Notes under the pieces: generated by a model | What the model was told of the DNA's origin: nothing | Databases searched by the model: none | The model's input: the letters and a program-made list of their open reading frames with translations, nothing else | Source: Saturnia japonica | Lineage: Eukaryota; Arthropoda; Insecta; Lepidoptera; Saturniidae | Direction of reading: 5' to 3' | DNA: 64,000 nucleotides | Assembly: GCA_033032175.1 (NCBI GenBank) | Contig: JAVKPJ010000050.1 | Coordinates: 1-64,000, forward strand | Translations under genes and position numbers: made by a program | Part shown: one piece after another, positions 1 through 11,313 of the stretch | Layout of the letters: each line of letters starts with the position of its first letter | Position numbering within the stretch: position 1 is the first letter of the stretch

Positions 1-246
1 CAGCCGCTGTCCGGAACTGGGCCCTTGGGGCTCAAATTGAGCCCTCATCGGCCCCAGCCCGGTACTGAGTGCGCCGCGCACATGCCACACCCAGGAGCTT
101 TTAACGGCCCTCCAGCCAGCGCCCCTCCATGGTCCCCTCTGATAAGCAGAGGGATACCAGGAGGAGCGCGTCAGATATTAGCCGCCGACCAAAGTGGTCG
201 ACGTTGCCCGGGGTGCACCACGAGGAGGTTTCTGACATCGCACCCC
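1..246 (-). mobile_element. E0: 5' end of a telomeric retrotransposon running off the left edge
   Basis: Only the 5' UTR is inside the window. It closely matches the 5' UTRs of the gag-only elements at 59291-59603 and 62045-62351, including the hairpin CCCCTCTG/CAGAGGG and the terminal ribozyme, so the element is probably gag-only or family A. The 5' terminal G is at 246 and telomere repeat follows at once. The coding part lies left of base 1. Confidence 0.85.
170..246 (-). ncRNA. HDV-like self-cleaving ribozyme at the 5' end of E0
   Basis: Read on the minus strand from 246: P1 GGGGTGC pairs with GCACCCC (7 bp), P2 GTCAGA pairs with TCTGAC, P3 ACC pairs with GGT around the loop TCCTCGT. The joining strand GGGCAAC, a P4 hairpin CGACCA-CTT-TGGTCG and the catalytic J4/2 segment CTAA follow in the HDV order. 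The predicted cleavage site is the telomere/element boundary. Confidence 0.85.
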
Positions 247-298
247 AACCTAACCTAACCTAACCTAACCTAACCTAACCTAACCTAACCTAACCTAA

Positions 299-300
<2 letters not shown>
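247..300 (-). repeat. Telomeric (TTAGG)n array
   Basis: About ten perfect CCTAA units on the plus strand between the 5' end of E0 and the poly(A) of E1. This is one of the longest arrays in the window. Confidence 0.97.
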
Positions 301-351
<51 letters not shown>

Positions 352-352
<1 letters not shown>

Positions 353-432
353 GTGGAGAAACCCATCATGGGTACACACCCGCCCGGGGGGACGAGTGGT
401 TATGTGAGACTCCTACTCACTAAAACTCCACG
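352..432 (-). ncRNA. Conserved 3'-terminal RNA fold of E1
   Basis: The outer stem CGTGGAG (352-358) pairs with CTCCACG (426-432). It encloses ACCCATCATGGGT, a CACCCG/CGAGTG stem and the hairpin GTGAG-ACTCCTA-CTCAC (plus-strand spelling). Poly(A) starts one base beyond the outer stem. Confidence 0.8.
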
Positions 433-627
433 GTGTACCCTCCGCCGCCATACTGGGGCGACGCGGGCACTGCGCTGGCATTCTGCCGCGCCGCCCCGGC
501 GGCCGGCCCGGCTGAACCGGGCCCCGGCCTAAATAGGAGACGGCTCAGTACACCCTAGCCGTCTCCTCCGTCCGCCGAGCCTGTGCAATGAGAAGACGGG
601 CCCCCCGACCCGTCTCCTCTGGCTCGG

Positions 628-3600
628 CTAGGGTGGCGGGAGTTGGCGAATGAACCGCCTCCTCCTGCCACCCGTTCTTCTTTGTCGGAGAGGGCCGCTC
701 AGGGGATCCCCCTCGCGTGCCCTCTCCGCAGCCTCCTTCTGCGAGATGACTTCCTCGCAGAAGGAGGCCATCGCCTTCCATGCATTCTCGCTGCCGAGCA
801 TGGCTCTCACCACACTCGGCAGCGAGAGGTCTCCTCCCACATCTACGGCCAGAGTGCGGCGCTGCCCCACCCACGCAGCACACTCAGACAAAGTGTGCTG
901 CGCCGTGTCCTCTGCAGCCCCGCACTCGTGGCACGTAGTGTTCGGCTCCCTCCTGGCAATCTTGTGCAGGTACCATCCGAAGCAACCATGTCCGGATAGC
1001 ACCTGCACAAGTCTAAAGCTCAGGGAGCCACGCTCCCTGGAACACCACTCTCGGAGGACCGGGCGGAGGGCGTCTATGGTATAACGCCCATAACGCGCGT
1101 CCGCCAGGTCCTCCTCCCACCTCCCGAAAACATTTTCCCGGGCCTCTCGCCTGACCCTGTCAATCTCCGTGGGAGCTGGAGGCTCCCCTAACCCTCTCCT
1201 CGCCGCCGTGAATTTGTACACGGCGGCGAGCACTTCCGCCTCCAGCTCCCACGGCGGGGAGCCGGCAAGAACCAAGGCCGCCCCCGCGGACACCGATCGG
1301 TACCCGCGAATTACCCTCAGCGCCACGACACGCTGCGTAGCACGCAGTATGCGTCTGTTCGTGGCGCTGAGAGCATCCGACCAGATCGGTGCCCCGTAGA
1401 CGGCCATGCTCCGCACGACCCCCGCGAACAAACGGCGACAGCTCGCGCCCGGCCCCCCCGAATTCGGGAGAAGCCGGCCGAGAGCCGCCGCCGCTCCCAC
1501 TATCCGCGGTTCGAGTCCCTTAAAGTGGGACTCGAACCGCCATCGTCCGTCCAGGATGAGGCCCAGATATTTCATCTGGGCCCCAACCCGGACCCTCACC
1601 CCCTCTACGTAGATGTGGGCCCCAGGAGGCGGCCCACACCGAGGCCCATGAAAAAGCATGGCCTCGGTCTTCTCGGCCGCCACCCTAAGGCCCAACGCCT
1701 TTATGCGCCCGACCACGAGGGCAGCGCCCTCAGTGGCCAGGCGCGCCACCTCTCCAAAAGAACCCCCCCGGGCTACGACTAGTGTGTCGTCCGCGTAGCA
1801 CAACACGCGAATCCCCGAAGGGAGCGCTACGCGGAGCACCCAGTCATAGCCCATATTCCACAGGAGCGGCCCCAACACCGACCCCTGTGGAACCCCACAC
1901 CCAGTGCGGCGCCGGACCACAGCCCCCCTTCCGTCCACGAAGGCGACCTCCCTGCCCTGGAGGTAGTCCCCCAACAGCCGCCGCAGGTACGAGGGCACTC
2001 CGAAAAACCGGAGCGCCTCCCGTATAACACCGTGCGGCAGACTGTTGAAGGCGTTGGCGATGTCGATCGACACCGCCAACAGCCTACCTCCCCCCTCGGT
2101 CGCCTCCGCGGACCACTCCTTCAGGGTGGAGAGGGCGTCCAGCGTTGAACGCCCTCTCCGGAAACCGAACTGCCGGTCCGAAAGTACCGGCCCCACTTCC
2201 GCCATGTGCCGGACGACACGAGACGCCAGAATACGCTCCAGCATCTTCCCCGTGTCGTCCAGCAGCACAAGGGGCCGGTACGAGGACGGGCAGTCCGGGG
2301 GGCGACCCTTCTTCCCCAGAAGGCAGAGTCGCCCCATCTTCCAGAGCTTCGGGAACCGTCCAACCGACAAACATCGGTTGAATAGCTCCCGAAGCTCTAC
2401 TCCCATGTGGTTCAGCGCCACACTTAAAACCTGGCCCGGAACCCCGTCCGGGCCTGGCGCCCTCCGCTTGTTGCGGAGGCGCTCCACCACCGACCCCATC
2501 TCCTCCTCAGTGATGGGGGGGGGTGGCAACAGCTCCTCCGCAACACTCCCATCTAACATGGGGGGCGGGGGGAGCTCCGGAGGGTCGGGCAGCAACGTGG
2601 CCACGACCCTCCCCAGGACCTCTGAGTCCAGGGACTCCGTTAAAGGGGGCGCCTGCCCCCGGAACTTCTTCCGGGCAACCCGGTACGGGCGCCCCCACGG
2701 GTCCCTATCCAGAGTCCTAAGGAGCTCCTCCCACTGCTCATCCTTTTCCCGGCTGATGGCCACCTGCAGGGACTTCCTGGCTTCCCTGTAGTGGCCAAGC
2801 AGCCGGGCCTCCTCCCCCGCTATACGGGTTTGCCGCCGGCGGCAGCGCTGAAGCTGCCGCCTCGCCGCGGAGCAGGCCACCCGGAGATCGGCAATCTCCG
2901 GGGTCCACCAATACACCGCCCGCCTGCTATGCGGGCGGTTGTTGCCCCGCGGCATCGACGCGTCGCAGACCGCCGTAAGGGCCTTACGGAAACGGCCCGC
3001 GATCGCGTCGATATCTTCCTCACTGGGAGCCGGCGCACGCCAGCTCTGGACGATGGCCGCCTCCTCAGCAAGCTGCCGATTGAGGCGGCCCACCACCCAT
3101 CGGGGGAAGTTAGCCCCCCCCGGAGCCCGGCGCGCCGGCACCTCTGAGGAGGTGGAGACCCCAAACCGGATATACCGGTGGTCTGACAGGGTCTCCACCT
3201 CCTCCAGCACTCTCCAATCCTGCACACGGCGTGCGACAGACGGCGTGGCGAAGGAGACGTCCACCACGGACCCTCCGTTCTGTCGCACGCACGTGTGCAC
3301 AGTCCCTCGGTTGAGGAGGGACAGCCCAACCTGGACTGCCCACTCCTCCACCACTGCCCCTCTAGGGTCCGTGACAACCGCTCCCCATGCCCGTGACTTG
3401 GCGTTAAAGTCGCCAAGCAGGACAATGGGGAGCGGTGACAGCCGCCTAACCACCGGCCCCAGGGAGTCGAGGAACACCTCGAACTCCCTCAGGGGCCGGT
3501 TGGGGGAGAAATAGACCCCCACCACACCGTATCCCCCCCAGGCGGCAGCCACGAACCCCGAGCCCCTCTCCTTGAAGGAGAGGGGGGACCCCCTACAATA

Positions 3601-3777
3601 AATTGCCACGGAGCCGTCAATGTCACCCGCCCAATAAGGTTGGGCAGGGACACAGTACGGCTCCGCAGCCACCGCAATATTGATACTCCACTCCGCCACT
3701 GATTGCACAAATAGGTCTTGTGCAGTGGCGGAGTGGTTAAGATTCCCCTGGAGGCAGTTGGTACGGTTGTGCTGCAT
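628..3777 (-). CDS. ORF2: endonuclease-reverse transcriptase (intact, 1049 aa)
   Basis: Enzyme for target-primed reverse transcription: it nicks telomeric DNA and copies element RNA from the nick. N-terminal AP-like endonuclease: GNLNH (11-15), AEPY (38-41), GDFNAKS (122-128), SDH (198-200). Reverse transcriptase: SIDIANAF (570-577, motif A), GVPQGSVLGP (628-637, motif B), YADD (661-664, motif C). The C terminus has an R1-clade zinc finger, CHEC...H...C. The start ATG overlaps the ORF1 stop as TAATG at 3779-3775, implying coupled translation. The frame has no break over 1049 codons, the normal length for the family, so it could encode active enzyme. It differs clearly from the family B and D ORF2s in this window. 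Confidence 0.92.
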   Translation of the reverse strand: MQHNRTNCLQGNLNHSATAQDLFVQSVAEWSINIAVAAEPYCVPAQPYWAGDIDGSVAIYCRGSPLSFKERGSGFVAAAWGGYGVVGVYFSPNRPLREFEVFLDSLGPVVRRLSPLPIVLLGDFNAKSRAWGAVVTDPRGAVVEEWAVQVGLSLLNRGTVHTCVRQNGGSVVDVSFATPSVARRVQDWRVLEEVETLSDHRYIRFGVSTSSEVPARRAPGGANFPRWVVGRLNRQLAEEAAIVQSWRAPAPSEEDIDAIAGRFRKALTAVCDASMPRGNNRPHSRRAVYWWTPEIADLRVACSAARRQLQRCRRRQTRIAGEEARLLGHYREARKSLQVAISREKDEQWEELLRTLDRDPWGRPYRVARKKFRGQAPPLTESLDSEVLGRVVATLLPDPPELPPPPMLDGSVAEELLPPPPITEEEMGSVVERLRNKRRAPGPDGVPGQVLSVALNHMGVELRELFNRCLSVGRFPKLWKMGRLCLLGKKGRPPDCPSSYRPLVLLDDTGKMLERILASRVVRHMAEVGPVLSDRQFGFRRGRSTLDALSTLKEWSAEATEGGGRLLAVSIDIANAFNSLPHGVIREALRFFGVPSYLRRLLGDYLQGREVAFVDGRGAVVRRRTGCGVPQGSVLGPLLWNMGYDWVLRVALPSGIRVLCYADDTLVVARGGSFGEVARLATEGAALVVGRIKALGLRVAAEKTEAMLFHGPRCGPPPGAHIYVEGVRVRVGAQMKYLGLILDGRWRFESHFKGLEPRIVGAAAALGRLLPNSGGPGASCRRLFAGVVRSMAVYGAPIWSDALSATNRRILRATQRVVALRVIRGYRSVSAGAALVLAGSPPWELEAEVLAAVYKFTAARRGLGEPPAPTEIDRVRREARENVFGRWEEDLADARYGRYTIDALRPVLREWCSRERGSLSFRLVQVLSGHGCFGWYLHKIARREPNTTCHECGAAEDTAQHTLSECAAWVGQRRTLAVDVGGDLSLPSVVRAMLGSENAWKAMASFCEEVISQKEAAERAREGDPLSGPLRQRRTGGRRRRFIRQLPPP

Positions 3778-5607
3778 TACCGAGCCGTACCAACTACCTC
3801 CGACCTAGGCCTCCCAAGACCAGCCCCAGGGGGCCTCCTCTTGGGTGATGGGGGCTTACACTTCGCCCCCCCCATATAATGGTCCGCTGGTTTTCCAGCG
3901 GCGGCGCATACGGCGCAGTGCAGCTTGGTTGCTGCACACTCTGCCGCCGCATGGCCAGGCCCCCCACACCTGTAACACAGGGCGCTCCTATCATCCATGG
4001 CCTCGCACATCGGGCGAGTGTGGCCCAGGCCCATACACCTGAAACACCTCAGGGGTTTCTCCTGCAGCGGTTGGACCCGGACCACACTCCAGCCAACGAG
4101 AAAGCGCCCCGCCTCTGCCAACTTTTTGGCTTCAGCCACGGGGAGTGACACTAGTGCCACTCCCCCACCCCAATCCTGCCGGATGGATCCAACCCTAATG
4201 AGGGCCGGCTCACATCCGGTCTTTTGCGCAACGGTGACCTTTAATTCATCCTGGCTCACGGAGTCATCAATGCCGATGATCCGAAGCTCCGCCCGTTTGA
4301 CTGGCCTGGATATCACTGCCACTTCCGCAAGAGCTACTTGCAACTGCGCAGCCAGGCCAGCCGCCTTTGTTTCACCCTCAGAGCCGCTGATCTCGATCAG
4401 CCTGGCTCCAGCGGCGGTCGTGCGGAGCTTCAGTTCATCTATCCCAAGTTCCCCCAGCTTGACCACCTCCCTCGCCCTTAAGACGGCCGCCGAATAGGAA
4501 ACGCCCCTCGCCACAGCCTCCGGCTGCAACGTTATCATAACAGCCGCCGACTGTGGCACGGAAGGCATCTTCGGCAGAGCCCCCTTCCTGCCACCCTTCT
4601 TTTTAGGCGCGGGAGCAGCTATCAGCGCAGCTGGGGCCTTGTTCTTTTTCTTTTTCGGCCGACGGACCACCGTGGTCCAGGCCTCCAAATCAACCTCCGA
4701 TGGGGCCCGAGAAGCTTCATGCCCGGGAGAGCGGGCCACTCCGTATGTGATGGAGTGGGAGTGGGCGTAGCCGTTCTCTCAGGCCTTATCCGGGACGCGA
4801 GTCGGGGCCTTTTAGCTCCTGATGGAGAAGGCCTCGCACTAGTACTGGCAGAGCTGGGAAGGACAGTTCCAGCGGAAGAACTGCGCCTTGCTGCAGGTTG
4901 CCTTTTATCACTCGCCAGCGGTGGGCGCCTGACCTGTTTTGGAAGGAGCCGTCCATCCACTTCCAGGCTGTCGAATCGGGCGTCTATGACTTCCCCAACA
5001 GCGGAGCGAATGGACCGCTCCAATCCAACCACCGCGTCCGCCAAGGCCTTTTCCCAGCAAGGGGGAGGCACCTCATTCCGCTCTGGCTGCAAAGGAGGAG
5101 AAGGAGGAGGCGGCATAATCAGCCTCGAATCAGCCTCCCGCTTCCACGCAAGGACCTCTTTCTTGAGGTCATCGACTTGCTTACGGAGCACCCTTGTTTC
5201 CCTCCCAAGGCGGGCTGTCTCCTTACTGACGGTGCGTTCCATAAGCGCTTCAACCCCTCTTTTAGTTCTTTGGCCGCACCTTTGAGAGCCTTGATTGCCG
5301 TCCCCTTCAAGTTTCCAGAGGTGCGGCAAACCTCCAAAATGGTGGACACCCCACCCTCCGTGCGCGTCCTTAGTGCTTCAGCATCTAAGGAATCTGCACT
5401 GGTATCCCCCTCAGCGTCATCATTGCCCCCACTGACTTCGACATTTGCGCCCCTTTCACCATCTCTTTCCTTCAGATAGGAATCTTCAGCGCAGGTTTTC
5501 TTAAGAATTGAGCGACCCGCGCTTCTTGATCGCCCTGAAAACCGGGCCGTTCCTCTTTTGGCCATGTTTTGTTTGGGCACTTTTGCCTCATCTTCTTCTA
5601 CCTCCAA
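3777..5607 (-). pseudogene. ORF1 (Gag-like RNA-binding protein), two frameshifts
   Basis: ORF1p packages element RNA and targets it to the telomere. Three frames are needed: 5607-~5260 (N-terminal part), ~5265-~4735 (coiled coil RETRVLRKQVDDLKKEV, proline-rich linker), ~4739-3777 (basic stretch RRPKKKKNK, Gag core, three zinc knuckles CFRCMGLGHTRPMC, CYRCGGPGHAAAEC, CAVC...H...C). Compared with intact E15 ORF1, the breaks lie near 5250-5270 and 4728-4740. No ATG is obvious at the 5' side (5607 is a TTG), consistent with 5' truncation. The stop forms TAATG with the ORF2 start. Confidence 0.85.
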
Positions 5608-5635
5608 TGCCGCAAACCGGGACCCATAAGTCCGC

Positions 5636-5670
5636 TAACCTAACCTAACCTAACCTAACCTAACCTAACC
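5636..5670 (-). repeat. Telomeric (TTAGG)n array
   Basis: Seven CCTAA units between the truncated 5' end of E1 and the poly(A) of E2. Confidence 0.97.
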
Positions 5671-5689
5671 TTTTTTTTTTTTTTTTTTA

Positions 5690-5777
5690 CATGGGGAAAT
5701 CCTACATTGGATACACCTCCCGCTGTCGGGGGACAGCGAGAGGGTTATGCCGGACTCTTACCGGCTAAAACCCCATG
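5690..5777 (-). ncRNA. Conserved 3'-terminal RNA fold of E2
   Basis: Outer stem CATGGGG/CCCCATG (5690-5696 with 5771-5777), middle stem CTCCCGCTGTC/GACAGCGAGAG, and hairpin GCCGG-ACTCTTA-CCGGC. Relative to families A and B, both sides of the outer, middle and last stems have changed together. Confidence 0.8.
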
Positions 5778-6015
5778 GCCGCATCAGCGCGCGTATGTGA
5801 GCAGGGTCGCGGGAAAGGCGGCAAGCATGCTACCGCTACCCTGTTCACGCGCTCGGGTCATCCGCAGGTGGTGAAAGCGAGGACCCTCGTCTCGTGGAGA
5901 GACTGACTCTCTCTCAGGCTTCCTCTATATGAAGCAGCGGCTACCCGTACTCTTCCTTCACGGGACCTCATTTATACGAAAATAGGCGCCCCCGCGTCTA
6001 TTGCCTTGAGGTTTA

Positions 6016-9000
6016 CTAAGGAGGCCTCTGATGATATAAGCCTCTTTGCCTTCCATGCCTGGATCTTCCGCGACGAATCAACGGCGCTCCTGGTGCTCTC
6101 TCCCTCTGTCTCTCTATTTCTTCTTTCTGCGACAAGACAGCTTCACAGAAAGAGACCACAGCATTCCATGTTCTCTCATCCCTAACCATAGCTCGAATCA
6201 CTGAAGGCAGAGTAAGGTCATCCCCAATAACGGCCCTGAGCTCTCGACGCTCCTCAAACCACGCAGAGCATTCCTCCAACGTGTGCTGCGATGTATCAAT
6301 CTCGCACTCGTCGCAGTGATGACACCTTGCTGTGAGCTCCCTCCCAGCTATCTGGTGCAGATACTTCCCAAAACAACCATGACTGGTCAGTATTTGCACC
6401 AGGCGGAAAGTCAGGGTTCCGTGGACCCTACACACCCATTCCCAGAAAACAGGGCGGATCGCCTCGATTATCGTAGTTCCAGCACTGGGTGAGGCCAAAG
6501 ATTCCCGCCAACTCCGAAACATCACACGCTGCAAATGCGCTCTCTGCAACTTCTTCTCTCTCGAGGCGATATTCATTCCACCGACAACTTTCTCGGCACA
6601 CCAGAAATACATCGCTGCATAACAATGAGCCACCAACTCCCATGGCGGAGAGCTCCCCAGCAGACACGCTGCCTCGAACGATATCGTCCTGTACCCGCGT
6701 ATCCCTCTGATAGCCATTAACCGTTGCAGCCTACGCAAGATGGCAGAACAGCGAGGAGTTAAGGCGTCATGCCAAACTGGCGCTCCATACAAAGCCATAG
6801 ATCGTATAACCCCCATGTAGAGATTACGACATCCGGTACCGGCACCTCCAAGGTTTGGTAAAAGACCTGCAAGCGCAGAAGCACACCGCATGACTTTAGA
6901 AGCCAGCTGGGCAAAATGCTCGTCAAACCGCCAGCGACTGTCCAAGACAAGGCCGAGGTACTTTAATTTAGAGCTCACACGAATGCGGACACCACAAACC
7001 TCAATATGTGCATTGGGGGGAGGAGCTCTACGAGGGCCATGGAAGCAAATAGCCTCCGTTTTGCTTAGAGCCACTTCTAATCCGAGCATCCGAATCCTCC
7101 CAACGACCTGCGTGACACTAACCGTCATGAGCCGAATAGCGGCCTGAAAATCATCACCACGTGCCGTCACCAGCGTATCATCGGCATAGCACGTCACCCG
7201 CGGCACCAGGCAAGAGCGCGCCCCTCAACACCAATCATACCCCAAGTTCCACAGGAGAGGACCAAGAACCGACCCTGTGGAACACCACACGTTATCACTC
7301 TCTGATGAGCACGCGCGTCCTGCCCAACACAGATTACCTTCCTGTCTTTCAGGTAAGAACCAATCAATCGACGCAGATACAACGGTACCCCATGGTATCG
7401 CAGCGCCTCCTTTATACATTCCCAGGGGAGGCTGTTGAAGGCGTTAGCAATGTCTAATGACACTGCCAACAGCACACCCCCCCGGGAAACCGCCTCACTA
7501 GAGAGGGATTTGACACGCAAAACAGCGTCAACCGTCGATCTACCCTCCCTAAAACCATATTGCACCGGCGAAAGATCAGGCCCCACCCCGGATAAACACT
7601 GGTACAGGCGCCGCGCAACAATACGCTCCAAAGCTTCCCAGCTTCATCCAACAAGACAATAGGACGAAACGCATTAGGAGAGTCTGAAGGGCGTCCCTGC
7701 TTTCGAAGTAACACAAGGCGTCCCACCTTCCACAGGAGAGGAAAGTGCCCCTGCTCCATGCAAGCATCAAACAACCGCCTAAGCCTTACCCCAATTCCGA
7801 CATAACCATCACCCAAACGCGGCCAGGTATTCCGTCCGCCCCGGAGCAGAATTCTTAACTCGGAGCCGTCTCACAGCCGCATCTAGCTCAGCTTCAGTGA
7901 CCAAAGGCACTTCACCCGAATCTCCCTGAGTGAAAGTCACGGATACTCTAAAAGGAGCTGCATGCTCTGGCCTCGACGGAAAAAGCGTCGACAATATTGT
8001 CTCCAAAATCTGCGGCTGCAAACTCTCAGTAATCGGGGGAGCCCACGGCCGCAACAAACCCAACACCATACGGTATGGACGTCCCCACGGATCACCGTCC
8101 AAAGTATTTAGAAGGTCCTCTCTCGCCCGAGACTTAGCCGCCCTAATAGCTGCTCGAAGTTCCTTCTTGGCCTCCTTATAAGTGGCGTACATCTGTGCCT
8201 CTATAGCTACATCTCGTCCCCGACGCAGCCTACGGTGCCTAGAATAAAGGCGCCTAGCTGCTACACACTCAGACCGCAACCGTGCGATCTCGCAAGACCA
8301 CCAATAGACTCGTCGCTTAGGCGGCTGTAGCCGGACTCTAGGCATCGCAGCATCCGAAATACGTGTCATAGCCTCCCGGAACCAACGAGCTTCATCGACA
8401 ACGCTCACCTGCCCACCCGGCGGTGAGAGCCAGGACTCCACCACAGAAGCCTCCATCAATGCCTGCTTATTGAGGCGCTTCACTGCCCATCTAGGCGACG
8501 TCGAGATTCCAGAAGACGGTACAATTGGAGAGCGACTGAAGAGATCAAATCTGATATACAGATGATCTGATAGACTCTCCGCTTCTTCTACAACTCTCCA
8601 GTTTTGGATTCGGCTGGCAACCATAGGGGTGGCAAAGGTGACATCTACAATGGAGCCCCCTCCCGCCGAACACAAGTGTTGATAGTCCCTTGGTTGACCA
8701 CAGTGAGGCCGATCTCGATTGCCCACTCGTTCAGAGCTCTGCCACGAACATCAGTGACGGGAGATCCCCAGGCAATGGATTTCGCATTGAAATCCCCCGC
8801 CACTAACAAAGGGCAGGGCAACATCCGGTTAACCAAGGTTCCCACCCGTTCCAGAAACTCTTCAAAATCTGCCAACGATCTATTAGGGGAAAAATAGACC
8901 CCCACTATCACAATTTCCGCCAACCTGACCACTACATATCCTACATCTCTTGCTAATACCGTCATGACAGGAGATCCTGCAGTTCCTGACGAAACAACAG

Positions 9001-9162
9001 CCACTGTACCCGTAGCATCCCCAACCCAAGTTTCTCTGGAGGGACGAAATAGGGCTCAGCAACCACCGCAAGTTGTATTGTCCACTCAGCCATGGTCTGC
9101 AGCAAAAGATCTTGAGCTGCAGACGAGTGATTAATATTACATTGAAGGAACCTAAAATCCAT
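6016..9162 (-). pseudogene. ORF2 endonuclease-reverse transcriptase, multiply frameshifted
   Basis: The protein is recovered only by joining six frames, with breaks near 7200, 7620, 7810, 8690 and 8980. The endonuclease part (FLQCNINHSSAAQDLL, GDFNAKS, SDH), RT motifs (SLDIANAF, GVPQG, CYADDTLVTARG at the start of the 6016-7206 frame) and the C-terminal CHHCDE...H...C finger are all present. The start is best placed at the ATG at 9162 (MDFRFLQ), which aligns with other family starts; an ATG at 9177 in the same frame lies inside ORF1. ORF1 ends TAG one base upstream (TAGTATG), so the usual TAATG overlap is lost. It cannot make a full enzyme. Confidence 0.9.
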
Positions 9163-9163
9163 A

Positions 9164-11313
9164 CTAATTTTCTTCATGCACTACACGGGCGGCTGTCGGT
9201 GCCTCACAAACAGCCGACATCAGCGAAGTCTGTGAAGGAGCCTTATTCTCCCTTCCCTTCTTCCTCCTGTTCCCCTGATTGGGTAAAGACGCAAGCCTAG
9301 TACAAGAGTTGCCACCCACACGATGGTCCGCAGGTTTACCTATATCTGCACATACCGCACAATGTGGTTTGGCTGTACACACATTGGCTTTGTGCCCCGG
9401 CTGAAAACATCGGTAGCACAACTGACTGCGATCAACATTTGAAGAACATTTTGTCCCCACGTGTCCTTCCTGCAAACATTTATAACACCTCTGTGGTCTG
9501 GTTGGCAGGACTTTAACGTGAGCCGAAACCCAACCAACCAGCAGTCGACGCCCATCATCGAGTTTTTTTGCCACAGCTACAGGGCAAGAGACCACAGACG
9601 TATAAAGACTCCTCAACCCGAGTCGTATGCCACTAGTCTTCACATGATCCGAAGAACATCCAGTAGCCTTGACAATGGCAGCAACTATTTCCTCCACAGT
9701 CACTGCCTCATCAAGGCCCGAAATGCGCACGTCTGCACACCTCATAGGCCGAGCTACCTTAACACCCTCAGCAGGGACAACCGCTTTAATCCTCGCTGCC
9801 AGAGCATCAGCTTTCTCACCGCTGGCAGCTCCCTGGACCTCTAACAGATATCCACCAGCAGCCGTCTTTCTCCATCGGATCCCAGGTATACCAATGTCAG
9901 ACACTTTAACCTCTGCCTTAATTCTATTAAGGACTTCCAAATAAGAAAGTCCCTTCTCCTCCGCTCCAGGCTGCAGAGTAACAGATACCGCCGTAGTATT
10001 GGGAGGCCGAATAATATTCGATGCCTTATCTTTCTTAGAGATTGGATTCTTTTTATTCCTAGGCTGTCTCTTCGGTCGGCCATTTTTACCCACCAACACC
10101 CACTCGCCTTCCTTTGGTCTAGGTGCTGGTAAAATCTCTTTACTGGTAGATAAAGAGATGGAGTTTGCTTGCACATGCGTAGGTCCCTTGCTGATCTTCA
10201 TACTACCCTCGCTTTCGCCAGTCTCCTGGATAACAGTAGTAGTAGGTAATGCATCGGATGCAGCCATCACCGTAACCACCGACTGAACGCTTTCCCGGTT
10301 CGCACTGGAGGAAGACCATTCTCCCTGCAGTAGTCTCTGCTCAATAGCCTCCAAACGAGAAAACATACCCTCCATACGACCCAACACACAATCAAGCCTT
10401 TCACTATCTTCCCCTCCTTTTTGAGCGAATTTACCCTTCTGCGTTAATGAGGAAAAGGCTTCACCCCCATTAATATCAGTGGGAACACAGGTGACAGTCA
10501 CAATAGGCTCTGGGAGACGAGTTCTTTCCATTTCAGCCCTGAGCTCCGCCAGCTGTCTTCGCAGCTCAACAAGTTCAGCCGCCTGCCTAGACTCCTTAGC
10601 CGCCAACTCTGCGTACGCTGCCTGGAGCATCATTACCTCATCCGAGACAGTACGAGATTGTAATTCCTCGACTACTTCTTCAATAGACGAGGCCGCATCA
10701 TTGAGGGCACGCTGGAAAGTGCCCTTGAGGTTTTTTGATTTCATAGCGACTTTGCGAATAACCTCAATATCTACATTAACCCTTTTATTCAGATCAGCGG
10801 CCATCTGTTCATCCGCAACTGAACCTGGGGCCGGGCTCGCGCAGCCGCTCTCTCTCGCCTCGCTCTAGAAGCCATCTGCGCAACCTCTCCCTCAGCCTTG
10901 ACGCGAAGTTCTTCCTGCTCCAAGCGAATTAACTCCGCTTTAGCTTTCGCCAGATCTTTGTAATGCCCCGTTGTCGGAGGACGACCCCTGACTTTTTTCT
11001 TGAGAACGGGGGTACATTGTCCAGTCATGCCAGTTTCAGGCTCGCTCTCTGACGATGAGCCCTCCTGAAAAAGAAGGCGTCCTCTTTCTTTAAGCTTGCG
11101 AACTTCCGCAAGGGGGACATCACTCCCCTCACTGGCCGTTGCCATAATGGATCTGCCACTGTCCGTGATATCCGAAAGGCACTCCAGCGACATCTCTCTC
11201 TCCAGGCCCACAGTGGAGCAATCAGTAGCAGTGGTACCACTCTCAGTACAAAGGCCAACATTCTCCTTAACATTCTTCGGTTTTGTTTTATTTTTTAAAA
11301 ATGCACTCTTCAT
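9164..11313 (-). pseudogene. ORF1 (Gag-like), one frameshift
   Basis: The N-terminal segment (11313 to ~10800, starting MKSAFLKNK at the ATG) and the main segment (~10804 to 9164, 546 aa) are in different frames. The break lies near 10800, just before the conserved block KSKNLKGTFQ. The main segment holds a long coiled-coil-like region, the basic linker, the Gag core and three zinc knuckles (CYKC...C, CYRCFQPGHKANVC, CAVC...H...C). The GTG-initiated extension to 11325 is not needed. Confidence 0.85.

Larger units (their letters stand above)
301..5635 (-). mobile_element. E1: family A autonomous non-LTR retrotransposon, 5'-truncated
   Basis: Order in the sense direction: ORF1 (5607 to 3777, frameshifted), intact ORF2 (3777 to 628), 3' UTR (627-351), 50-nt poly(A) (350-301). 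The 5' end stops near 5635 with no 5' UTR or ribozyme, so reverse transcription ended early or the end was lost. Its 3' UTR is the same type as in all the gag-only elements (E4-E6, E17, E18), which makes this the best candidate in the window for the family that mobilises them. Confidence 0.9.

Noticed and set aside
2045..3514. Long plus-strand frames opposite E1 ORF2, and similar ones opposite every ORF2
   Set aside because: They are antisense shadows of GC-rich coding sequence; the minus-strand frames carry all motifs.
9162..9177. ORF2 start at the ATG at 9177 in E2
   Set aside because: It lies inside ORF1, upstream of the ORF1 stop. The ATG at 9162 aligns with starts in the other families.
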